Shown here one piece after another: positions 39,427 to 51,700 of a stretch of DNA of 64,000 nt. The stretch's first letter is position 1. The number at the start of each line of letters is the position of its first letter. Source of the stretch: Syngnathus acus (taxonomy: Eukaryota; Chordata; Actinopteri; Syngnathiformes; Syngnathidae); contig NC_051108.1 of the NCBI RefSeq assembly GCF_901709675.1, forward strand, positions 248,001-312,000, written 5' to 3'. Below the pieces are notes generated by a model. That model was not told where the DNA came from and searched no databases. It was given only the letters and a program-made list of their open reading frames with translations. Made by a program: the position numbers and the translations under genes.

Positions 39427-40019
39427 CTCGTCCAAAACAATCCAAACCACTGTCAAAATCCCTTCGATCACCTCGGTGGAGGGCGAAGTCAAAACAATAC
39501 AACGATAACGTCGCATCGAACTTTAGCGTCGCATGGAAATGAGGTCAAAGTCACGTGACCATACTTGGGAACTACTCGGCTACACTTCAAACTGCAGCTT
39601 GACGTCCAATTCGAATTGTTGCTCGATTTGATCTTTATGAACTCGTTCAGTTACAAAAACAAATACGACTTCTAACGTGAACGAAATACAACTGTTATTA
39701 CACGCATGCGCACGGAGTACAACGTCGAGTGACCAAACCGTCACGTGGCGGCGCGTTGTTTACGGAAGTAAATGCCATTGTTTACGGATGTAAATGGCGG
39801 CACCGTAGGCGATCCACCTCTTTATCTTTAATGCTCGCTATGCTAATCGTCATAATCAGGAGGCTCCTTTCTCAGTTTAACCAATTAACCTATATTTAAC
39901 TTGAACGATAAAAAGATCGAGACAGTATACCTCCACTGACAAGTATTTGTTTTCCCAATAGTCCAAACAAGCAAGTCATTAAGAAACAGTCAGATGTGAC
40001 TTAAAACAATCCATTTCGA
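39427..40019. other. tmem18 upstream region
   Basis: No exon recognised. It probably contains the tmem18 promoter and separates it from the nhsl1 3' end. Confidence 0.5.
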
Positions 40020-40025
40020 TTTATT
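40020..40025 (-). terminator. Polyadenylation signal AATAAA, nhsl1
   Basis: AATAAA on the minus strand about 850 bp after the nhsl1 stop. The interval 40026-40872 is read as nhsl1 3' UTR. Confidence 0.65.
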
Positions 40026-40872
40026 TACATACACAACAATATAAAAGTGTATCAGGATCAACTTTCAACAACAGCTCGTGTGGTTTCCGTCTGAGTTAAG
40101 TTTGTTGTTGGGCTCTTTGGTGACCACTAGAAAAAGAAGCCGATCAGGTGTGACAACAACAATGAGCTTGTTTTGAGCAAAACATTCTTTTCAACAATCG
40201 CACGCCAAACAAAGACCGCAGTGCAAAATCTACAACGGGACAGATTTATGAGCCTGGTGGAACGAAGGGAGACGCTTGGAAAGTCACTGGCAACTTTCTT
40301 CATGAACAGAAATCGAATAGGATGGGTGGGGTGGGCTACATTATAGACTTTCTGCGACACGTGTGGAATTTCAGGAAAAAGATCATTTTCACCCCCTCCA
40401 ACTTGCAACTTTTTCAAGCGTACTTCTTAACTGCTCTGTAAACGTATTTGAACACAAAAACAAAAGACATACAAGCGAGAAACGACCCATTGTCATGTCC
40501 GTGTACAAGCGCCTTTTAGAGGCGGGGCTCGGCGGGATGGCATGTGGCATCGGAGTGTCCGCTTGTGAGCTGAGGCTGACAACAGCTCCCGCATGAGTAG
40601 AAATGTTGCCGGCAATTAACACAGGGCTGAAAAGCAGACGGACGACCGCAGCTCTCCTCGGAACAAAGAAACTAGCACTGTATTGTGCGGAACGTAATTG
40701 TCGCTTCATGCCATGTGCGTTTGTTGTGGCGGACAACAGCATATCTGTTCGACAAACAAAGTACGCAGTGACTTTCCCGACAGGGCGTCATTACGACAGG
40801 AAAAAGGAAACAACAGATTCGACAATGAAAGACCCCAAGCAAAAAAACAAAACATCACGCCGGCTGGCTCCT

Positions 40873-42761
40873 TTAAGCCCCACTGTCGTCCGATAAAGTG
40901 CCGTTGGCGTCGGCGTACTCGCCGTCTCGCTCGCAGATGACGGTCATGGGGCTGCTGAGGATCCGACACCGGGCGTTGTATTTACTGCTGGCGGCCGAAG
41001 GGGGCGTGCGCGAGCGGCCGTACTTGAGGGGGGAGGAGGCGGGCGGCGCCAGCGCCTGGTAGCGGCCGCGCTCGTCCCGCGGCGGGGAGTCGGGCGGGGT
41101 CGACTCGGAGCCCGTGCGCTGCCAGCGGGGGTCGGTGGAGCGCAGCATCTCGGCGGCGGACATCCGGAAGCCGCCGTCGGAGCGGCTGCCCTTCTTCAAG
41201 AGCAGCGCCTTGAAGCTGTCGCTGCTGGTGGACGACTTGCGCAGGTGGCGTTGGATAGAGCCCGACGGGCGCGACGCCGGCGAGGTGGGGGGCGACCGCG
41301 AGCGGCTCCCCGACCCGGCGGGCTTGTCCTCTTCGGACTCTTTGCGGCCCAGCACCTTCCGCTTGGACCTGCGGAAGAGCGCCGCCCGCCTCTGTGCTTA
41401 TTACAACTCATCCAATTCAAAATGGATACGCACGCGTGTTGGATTTGCTTTTATTTCTTATCCTTTGAAACTCATCATCAAACAAATGAACGGTGGCGCC
41501 GGAGGGCAAAACTTTGCCAAATTGCCTCCTGGTCAACAAATGCTGCGCAGATTGTGCTGGTAAAGCAGCAAAGAAAGCTGCAGCGAGACCAAATCCCTAA
41601 TCCTCAGATTAGATCTCGGGGGGGGTCGTGTGATGCGAGCTGGTCCCGCACGCGCACGCACTCTCTTTTGCAACGAACAATATGCGCTGGGTGGCCTATA
41701 TTCAAGACGGCCCCTCGCTCGCTCGCTCGCTCGCTCGCCTTACATAAGCCCGCCGCACGCGCCCGCACACCTGAACGAGTGGCAAAAGCGGCGCCACAAC
41801 TTGTTCGGCACGTCCTTCGCTGAACCTTTCCGACGTCTCCAACACTATTCGGCTGCTTGCTCAAATGAATCCCCTGCTTATTATTATGATCGTGATCGCA
41901 TTTCATCCACTCGTTCACTTTATATGACTATTTGTCTCGCCCACAATTTGATTTTGGAAGCCACTTGAGTCAGCTTTGAAAAAAAACAAAAACAAATCTA
42001 CACTTTGCAAAAAATATGATGATCTGCAGAAGTCAAATTGCGGGCGAGCACGAGAGCGTGAAAAGCAAAGTGGCACGCCGCATGACAAATTTATGTGCCC
42101 CCCCCCCACTCACATCCCTCGCCCCTCCCCCTTGAAAGAGCAAACCTCCACACGAGCTGCCGGTTGTCTCTCTCGTGGCCGCTAACCCAGATGAAGCCCG
42201 CCTCGCCTCGCTTGAGAAGGCATCAATCGCTTTCCCGACCGGATGTGCGAAAAGGATCTGAGAGAAAAGCGCGCGCTACGACGGGCAGCGGGACGTTGGG
42301 CGAGATTCCCAGGCCCTCCGGGAGCCAACTTCCCAGCAACAGTCAAATGCTCCCTTACCCGGCCGCCTTGAGTTTCCCACCGTCGACAAGGTGGTGTTGC
42401 GAACACAACCGTGACATTACAGATATTCTTTATCCTTCGGCAAGAACGACGTGGCAAAGTGACACGACGGAACGTACCTGTGTATGGCCGCGAAGAGGTC
42501 CTCGGTGGTCCGCGTGGGAGTTGGAGTGGGGGTGACCATGCTCCCCGTTCCCTCCGGGGTCCCGCTGAGAGACGGCGACGTCTCGTCCGTGTTGGAGTTA
42601 AACACGTCACCTGTCAGGTGCACACACGCACGCACGTCGGGTCACATCGCTCGGATGCGCCCCAGCCGCCGCCGCTGCCGGCCGCCAGCGCTCTCGCTTG
42701 GCTCGCTGGCATCGGCGTCATCCCCCTCTGTCGCCACACCGCCTCTTCTCTCTCTCTCTCT

Positions 42762-42794
<33 letters not shown>

Positions 42795-45700
42795 CCTCCC
42801 TCCAGTGTAGCCCCTCCCCCGCTTTGCTACCGCCACGAAAAGCTTCTCCCCGGGACGTTAAACCCAATAGGGGGAAGCGGGACATACAAAGGCCGTGAGT
42901 GAGATTACAAGTGTTGCAGAACTAGAGCACAATGCCACTCATCAGCTGGAAGGCAAAACGGGATGGCGCCATTACTTTGCTCGCGGCACTTTTCAAAACG
43001 TCCACATCCGCCTCAAACCTTTTTCACCTATTTTAACATTTACAGCTCGGCTCATTCACGAGTCTGTATCGCCAATCGGGTTAACAGACAAACCTGCGTC
43101 GTCGTCCTCGTCGCTGTCGGAGCCCGCCGCACTGCTGTCCCCGTTCTGGGCGGGTTGGCGCTCCGAGCCGGGAACGGGACGACGCTCGTCCTGGATTTCG
43201 CAGTTTTGTTGGCATCCTGGCATTTGCGACGCCGCGTCTTCCCACGGAGGAGGCGGGCTGGCCTCCTGGACCGGCCCGGGCCTCAGTGGCAGGACAAAAG
43301 AGAAGTGAGGTCTGTCGCCAATGACGGCGGGCCGGTGTCGGACATCGGAGCTGCCGTCGCTCGCCAATGCTTTCTGCCCTCGGTGGAGAAAAACACGGCT
43401 CCGCTCGTCGTCGACAACGGGACCGTCGGGCGTGTCCGACGGCAGCTTCGGTGGAGCGGAATCTTCAGCCTTATGGGAAGGGCGGTTCTCCCGGGAGCGG
43501 CACTCCTCAGAGTTGGGGTGGCTCTCGGTCTCCTTCTCCGTCCGTGCCACCGAGCGCAGCTGAACACTTTGCAGGGCAAACGGCGTGATGAGGAGCACGG
43601 GCGACTTTGCGGGACTGTCGGCAACCACGGCTCTGGGCGTCGACATTACGGGATTGGTGGTGGAGGAAGAGACGCAGGTGGGAGCGGGCAGCGGAGGGGG
43701 GGGGCGGCGGCGCCGTGAGGGATGCGGGAGGCGCGGGCGGCAACGGAGGACTTAAGCTCCCGTCGAGGGACGCACCCGGACGGCAGAGCCTTTCGGGCGA
43801 GGGCGGTGGCGGGAACTCTGGGGACGTGGAGCAACCCGGGTGCGGGCTCAGAGCCTGCGCGATTGGGGGGGGCAACGGGGAGGGCGGGCTTACGGGGGTG
43901 GGCGGAGCCGAGGTCAGGGGCGGCCCGACGCTCTTGAGAGAGTCCGAGGTGGTGGACGAGAGGGAGGTGGAGGACGACGACATGGAGAGCGAGGACAGCA
44001 GAGAGGATTTCCTCTCCGGGATCTTGGGCCGCGGGCGGCTGGCCGAGGGTGACGCGGACCTGACCCCGGAGGGGACCGGGGTTCCGGCGGTGGGGGTGTT
44101 GGACTGGCTGGAGTAGCCGCTGGAGGGCGAAGTCAGTCGCTGCACACGCTCCGGGGAGGAGCTTTTGCCTTTCGCCTCCTGGAGCGACGGCGGCGGCGTT
44201 CCCGCGCTCTCCTGGTCAGGGTGCGCGCGGCTCCCGTCTTCGGGCCGAGGTGCGGTCGGCGCGCTCTGCTCGGCGCGGTGGCGAGGGTACTCCACGTAGT
44301 AGCCCCAAGAGTCGGCGTAGTCGGATCGTAAGCTGCTGCTGTCGCTGTGAGCGGGGGTCACGTGGCAGAGCGCGTAGGCGTCCGACACGCCGTTTGCGCT
44401 GAGTGACGTGGCCGAGCTGTCGGCGCTAACGCTACTCTGACTCCGCCCGCGCAGCACCCAAGGGTCCTCGTAGTCGCTGGCTTCGCCGGGCCGCAGCCCC
44501 AGCTGCTGCAGGGTGGCCAGCAGACTCTCGTTGAGCGTGTCGGCGGCGGTGTTCTTCTGCTTGGGAGCGGGCTTCCGTTTCAGGGAGTCGCTGCGAGTGG
44601 GGGGCGGCGGCGGCTTCTTGGATTTGCGCAGGGAAATGCTGCGGGTGAGGGAGCGATCGCTGTACCAGCTCTCATCGTCGCCCCGGCGACACTCGTACAT
44701 GCTGTGTCTGCCGGGGCGCCCTCCGCCTGAGCGCAGCAGACCCGAGTCCAAATGCATGGAGGTATAATAGCCGTCGTTGTCCTGGGAGTAGAGCGAGCCG
44801 GAATCGGTGGTCGTCCGGGACGACGCCTCCGGGCTGCCGTACAGCTGCTTGATGGGAGCCGAGGAGCTGGAGGTGAGAGCCCGGAGCGGGAGCGACAGCT
44901 TTTCCGCCGTCTCGTAGATCCACTCGTCCTCCGGCCGACACGGCGGCGGCGGCGAGGTGCTGGGACTGCGCACGCTGTCGTCTGACTCGACGAAAGCCGA
45001 GGCGAGGGGGGCCGGACCGAGAGGCCCGGCCGTCGGGGAGGCGGAGCTCCGCGAACGCTGCGCCGAGGTGGCCACAGCCACCACTTGCGATGAACCGGAC
45101 AGCGTGGCGTTGGGGATGAGCGACGTGCAATAGGCGGCGTGCGGCGACACCACGCAAGCCGCAGCGCCGGCCCACTCGCTGGAGCGCGTCCGCCGCACTT
45201 CCTGGGGCCCGGGCAGGGTGGCCATCTTGGGCGCGCTCCTCAGGTGCACGGCCGTGTCGTCCGCCCGCAGCTTTCCGACACGCCTGTGCGGAGCGCCGCC
45301 GTCTTGCTTCTTGATGGGGGTGCTGCTGCAGACGGGGTCGGCGCTGAGCGACACCCTGGCGCCCTGGCGGGGCAGGCTGTTGAACGGCGACGGGTCGCCG
45401 CCACCGCCGCAGATACTTCCGGTGGAGGACGACACGGAAAGGCCAGCCATCTGCGCGGCGATTCCCTGCCCCCTCTGAGCGCGGATTCTCCTCATGGACG
45501 GCGGGACCACCTTGGCTTCCTCCGTCTGGCAGCCGGAGTCTCGGGTGCGGCGGCGGCGCCAGAGCGCCGAGTTGACGCTCCCCGCCCGGCCCAGCGTGGA
45601 GTACTGCCCGGGAAGGAACATGGAATGCGGTCGCAGCTCTCCGCCGCCGCCACCGTTTGCAACTGTTGGGAGAAGAAAAGAACTTTTGTGGGTGGGGCTT

Positions 45701-48700
45701 CTATCGGGTGTGCCTTTTCTTGTCTGGTTTGTGTGCATGCATGAATTTGGAAAAAGAAAACAAAAGCACCAGGACTCAATCCGACACTTGGGAAGGGACG
45801 TGTCGGTTACGTCGGCGTACGGCGCAGGGAAGCGGTACCTAGGTCCAGCTGGACGTTGTCGGGCAGCCCCGATATGGTCTTTCTGCGTTTGACCTTCTTG
45901 GGCCGGCGTGACACCGTGTCCGTGCTAACCAGGGAGCGCCGGACACTGGCCTGCCGGTCAAACACGGTGCCTGGGAGGCGGACGGGACGGTTGGGGTTAG
46001 TGGAGGGAGGGCACATGCGTGTTGATCTTCAAGCAGACGTGCAGACAAACAAAAAGCATTTCCTTCCTGGTTTCTCTCAAGCGAGCCAAACGCTGACGAG
46101 AAAACGCGCCGTTGGGTGTGCGCGGGCCACTCGAGCAGAGGACGAGGACGCGACGCTTTTGGGCTAAACAAATGACCCGTTTGTCCTCCGTGAGAGCAGA
46201 AAACATGCACGGCAACATTGGAAAAGACACGCGCACGCTCCAAACCATAAATTGGTTAGTATTCTTTCAAAATCAATTTGCTCCTATTTTGCCAGGTCGC
46301 TAGCATAAATGGGTCAAGTCTTCTTCGTACTTTGGAGCGGCGAACATCCCACTTTTGCCATGTGCGTACCTGTCACGTTGATGGCCACGATGTCGGTGGG
46401 CACGGCCTGCGCCGTCCGCCTCATCCTCTCCTCCGGGGTGGGCAGCGCGGAGGCCCGGCTCACGTCGGCCTCCGAGACGTCCCCCCTGTCGCTGGGCGCC
46501 TGCGAGCGATCGTCCTCCTCCTCCTCCGCCGAGGAGGCCGGGGACTGACGGAGACGGAAAAATCAACACGTGACATACGAAGAGATTGCTCCGCTGGTGG
46601 CTGCCATATGGGCCTGCCTCACAGTTCAAAAGTTCTGGGTTTGACTCTCAATCACATTTCAAGGTATTCCGGTCGCATCCACTAGAGGGCAGGCAAGCAC
46701 CGTTGCGCGGAACGAGGGCGGGAGGTCGCGGGAGTATACCTTTTGGTCATCGTCGTCATGGTCCCGGCGCGGGCCGCTGCCGGCTTCTGAGAAGACGGGC
46801 CCCTGCGAGTAGTACTGCGAGCTGCGGAAGCCGTCCTTCCTCAGCTTGTCGCATTCTGCGTAAAGGCGCAAAGCAGCGAGGTGCTCACATGAGGCTTTTC
46901 CAACAAGTCTTCCTTGTTGAGCCACAACGGAGCCTTGATCCATTTTCTGTTGCTAGGCGGCCGTGACGCCAGCCTCAGCGGCGGGCTGCCGGGCAGGCAT
47001 GCTGCTCGAAAGCTCGAACGGGCCAACGTTTCCGATCCGCTCGTGACGGATGTCGTCGTTGCGCACGCTGTAAAATGGAATGGGACAAAGTCCAACTGGC
47101 AAGTGCTCCGCTATTGCCCAACGCCGGACACGGGAACGCACTTACCCGATAGCGCCGTCAACGGTCATACGCGCTTTATTGGTGCTCGGCCGAGGCAGAT
47201 AAATCCATGACTCGTCGAGCGCTCGCAGGCAGCAGGCCCAGCAGGTCGGCAAGTTGCGCAACGCTGTCGTCAATTTGAGCCAGCGATTGCGCAACAATAG
47301 GTGCGGCTTCACGTGGTCCCATAATTGCACGTATGGTCAGGACATCCGAGATTATTTCACGATTGGGATCGTCGCTTAAGACACTTGGGTTCATATCCAG
47401 TCTTTTTTTTCCTCACGTCATTGAATATGGATTTGCACAAAGAACAAGGGCGTGCGTGCGTTTGTTTGCCTGCTCCACCCTGGACTTGCACACACACACA
47501 CATGGCAGGTGCTGCTGTCATGTGACACCTGTTTCCTGCCACTGCGTGGTGGTGATGGGGGTCTCGCTTTAGCCCAAATCCCCAGAGGCCTTCATGTAAC
47601 GCGTCAATATTGCAAAGGCAATACGTGTGTGTGTGTCAGTATCCGCTTACAGCTGCTGCATTGAAGAAACAAAAAAGATCCATGATGTGCTAAAACGCCA
47701 ACGGCAAATTGTGAGCAACACGTGACCCCCACGAAGCCGTGACATGGGAAAAAGGAAAGCTGTGTTACCTCGCAGGGCGCTCTTCAGGTTGCCTTTGGCC
47801 TGGCGGTGGAGGTCCTCCACGCAGGGCGGCCTGCTGGCCGGCAGGAAGACGTTCTCCTGCTGGTGCCAGGGCGCCGTGTAGTGGACCGTCCACTTGCTCT
47901 CCTCGTCCAGAGTGGACACGGCTGGCGAGACAAAAGGCGGTCCCGTGAGAAGCGAGCGGCTTAACGGCGACGCAACGGCTGATTGCAAAGCGGCTCCTCA
48001 AACTGGTCCCACAAGCAAACGCAAACATCGGGATGAAGGATCAACCGAGGATGCATACTGCGACCTTGTGTGTGTGTGTGTGTGTGTGTGTGTCGGGCAA
48101 AAGGGCGGCCGAGGGCGAGGTGGGTGGCTGCAAATGGGTGGCTGCAAGTCGGAGACCAAGCCGATGGCTAAATCACCTCACAAGGGCCAAAGGAGTTTGC
48201 GTTGTGCCACAGGTAGCCCTCCCTCAGCACGCGCACACAGCAGCCATGGACACAAAGCTTGGATTGTGTGGCGGCGGCGGCGGCGGCGGCGGCAGCGGCA
48301 GCGGCAGCTCTTTCAATAGGCTCTCCAGCCGGCTTTGGAGGAAACACACGTCTGCTAGTGGCGCGCACTGAGCGCATCCCGATTTGAAACGACAACACAC
48401 GACAAGATGACAAAGTCCCTTTTGCTCGCGGGCAGTCTGGGCTGGGCCGGGCCGGGCCGGGCCGGACTCGGCCTCCACATCGCATCGGGAAAGAGGAGTT
48501 CAGAACATTCAATGGCTCAGCCTGTCCAAAATGATGGAATATCACAAGATAAGTTGATTGAGGCCCTTTTTTGGGCTTGCGTCCCTCCCGTCCCTCCCAC
48601 AGCGCTCGGATTTCTTTTGGCATCGGCGACGTGAAGCGCAGAGCCACGGCGGCACATGAGCGGCACATGAGCGGCACATGAGCGGCACATGAGCGGCACA

Positions 48701-51700
48701 TGAGCGGCTTCGGGGCCTGCCTCGGATTAAAGGCGAGCCACCAAGGGCCGCTTAACAGCGCTGGCAGGCGCTCGCTCGCTCGCTCGCCCATGCCGATCGA
48801 TCAACGGCGTTGCCATTGACGATACGCAAACGCGGCAGGCCAGGCGTTCACTTGATAAAGTTGCCATCAGAAAAAAATGCCAACGCGTTAAGGAGAATGT
48901 TGTTTTTTGAAGAATAAAGAGGAGAAATACAATCACAAAGTCATATTGGGGAGCAAAAAGTCTGGCCTCGGTCACCTTTCCTTTTGAAGTACTTGACGAG
49001 CGACTCAAGCGAGGTCCCAATGAACACCATGCCGCCGCCGCCGGCCGCACAAATCCAAGCCCGGAAGAAAAGTGGCCAGCTCAGCGCTCACATTAGCGCT
49101 GGCATTAGCGCTCCTCCGTCCGTCCGCGTGAGCTCTGCTGACAATCACGCTGCAACCTTCTGTCTGGCTCGCTCGCTCGCTCTCTCTCTCTCACTTACTC
49201 GCTCGCCCCCCTCGCCATTATCACTCCACCCCGAGGCGGTCCGGTCCTCATGGACACACAAATTTCATGCTGCTATTTCAAGCGGGTTTGCCCAAAGTGG
49301 TGGTCATCAAGCGACTGCCCATTGACCTAAGGAGTGTTTTTTTTTTTCCCGCCAGCCAGCCAGTTGTTTGCGAGATGAGCTGAGCCGAGCCGAGCCGAGC
49401 CGAGCCGAGCCGAGCCGAGCCGAGCGAGCCCCTTGCCTGTTGTAAAGGGGCCGCTCCTCCGCGGCCCCTCCTTCTGTCAGCCCATTTCTTTTCAAGCCAA
49501 ATGGCAGGAGACTGTTGTCTGGTGGGGGGCTGGGCCGGGCCAGGCCGGGCCGGGCCAGGCCCGCCCCGACGCAACAGGAGCCTGAATGGGGCCTTGGAGT
49601 TCCACACTTTTGGCCCATTCGTTGCCGACATTTCCTTCCATTGACTCTCAGAGCTCAAAATTAGCTGGAGTTCCTGAACTTTTGCACTACACCAATATAT
49701 GATATGACTACTAGTCGTATTGATTTTTTTCTTCCACAGTCCATCAAGTTAAAAAAGAAAAGAAAAGAGCATATATCTTTGGTCTGTCTGTGCATGCACC
49801 AAATCCTGGAGCACGTTTTGTACTTGGCTTGACACAAACGGCGTGGCACGTGTGCAGTATTAGGATCAGTCACTCATTAGAGAGCCAATTGTTCACGCTC
49901 GCTCGCGCACGCACGCGCATACACACACGTACTCCGCTAAAATGCTAACTGCTTATTATTCTCTTAATAAAGAATTGTATTCTACTGATGGAAGTAGGAT
50001 TTGATTGTCACCGCACGCTGAGCCGGAATTTGCCAGTCTACGCAGAGGATAAAGAATAAGCACCTGGCACTTGGATTCTTTTTTTGAAGAATAGTTTACT
50101 ATCCGCCAAACAAATGGCTGCCTGTTGCACCTGGATTTGTAAAAAGCAGGAGGCGAAAGTTGACCCGAGTCCTGAACAAACAGCCACGGCTGAGTCAACA
50201 ATCTCTGTCGACGCTGTTAATGATTGTAACAGGTTGGCGGCGCTGGCAAATGACGATGAAGTGGACGGCCCCGCCCCGCCCCGCCCCGCCCCTTCAAACT
50301 CTCCCGCTGCGCGACCTTTGGTCCGGAGCCCACGCTCAGTGTCGTGGGCACGGTTGCTGCTGCTGCTGTTCCGCCAGCGACTCGGGCGGGCAGCACATCA
50401 TCCCAAGTCGGACTTTGTTTTGAATTGATTGAAATGAAGCCAGGTGGCACATTTTCATGGGAAATTGTTTTGTGTCGAGGGGACTCGACCCGGACAGGAA
50501 GCCACAAATGGCCCAAATTGAAGAGCTGAAATTCCCAAATGAAATTCTTGCTGTGGCAGGCGGGCGGCTGCCGCCACCTTGTGGTAAGAAGACGACATTC
50601 AATAGAAATGTTCCTTGCTTCCTTCCTTCCTCCAAGACCTTGCCCTGTCCCGTTTTCTACGTCGCCATAGAGACCGTGACTCAACGAGCCTCTTTCAATC
50701 ACTTTTGTAATCACTCACTGCATGCGGGAACGTGAGCTTTCAGGAGCTTTCTTTTTTTTTTGTTTCTAGTCTTTGCTCAGCTCTCTAAATGGAGGAATGG
50801 CAAGATTTGTTTGGCGCAGACGATTTGCAATTTTGTTGCCAGCTCCAGTTCAACGTCTCTAAAAAGGGTGGTGCGCGACCTGCCCAAAACCTCAGAGGAG
50901 AAAGCGGCAAAGAAGATGCAATATTTGTGAGTGGCGCCTTGATTGAGTTTAGCGTGATGGAGCCGGCTGGCCCAGTGGCTAAGCATCCGTTAAGCTTCTA
51001 ATGAGATGAGAGCGCTGCACAGCACAGCACAGCACAGCACAGCACAGCACAGCACAGCAGAGCAGAGCACGTTGTGCACACAATTTTACACTTCAACCAT
51101 TTTTGCTGCCCCCCCCTCCTCCATTCAAGAAACTGTGTGGAATCTCCTCATTATGCCGTGTGACCTGCACCCTTCCTTCTCCATTGTTCCTCCGACCGAC
51201 TGACTAAGTGTGTGTGTGGGGGGTCACTGCAGGAAGGCAGCCAAATAATGACACGTTGCATGTGACTAAAGCCCTGAGTGGATGTTCAAAACGGCATAAG
51301 AAAGTCAGTGAAGCGCTTCTTTCGTTTTTGCTCAGTGTCAGAAGACAAAGAGCTTTTGTTGTGTCCCTCCTTCAACTGCCAATGAAGGATTAGGCAAGTT
51401 CCTGTACTCGTTGGAAAAAAGAAAACTAATCTCCAAAGAAAGAAAATCAATAGTTTGACTTTGTCCCGGGGGAAAAAACAAGACCTTGTTGAGCAAAGTG
51501 ACAAGCGCAGGCCCCCAATTTGATTGGTTCCCATCTGCTTACTTAGCCCTGGGGAGCCGTTCCCATCCATGGCTCGATCGCGGAACCTGCCTTCTGGTCC
51601 GCATTCACGGCAGCAGAACCGGAAGACTTTGCCAAAAGTGGCCGCTTCCACCCGGCGGCCGGGCTGGGACAATAGCCTGCGTGCGTGCATGCGTGCGTGC

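Noticed and set aside
43507-43640. C-terminal part of the large minus-strand nhsl1 frame ending GDREPPQL
   Set aside because: It is out of frame. The conserved NHSL1 sequence lies in the neighbouring frame after the C9 run.
46590-46680. Possible tRNA-derived SINE fragment (gcctcacagttc and gggtttgactctc)
   Set aside because: The box-B-like string is degenerate, and no box A, tail or target-site duplication could be shown.
48650-48704. Evenly spaced repeats as a possible CRISPR array
   Set aside because: The units are contiguous 11-mers without spacers, in a vertebrate intron.
50956-50990. Possible tRNA-like box A (tggcccagtggctaagc)
   Set aside because: Only one short match and no partner box at the right distance.
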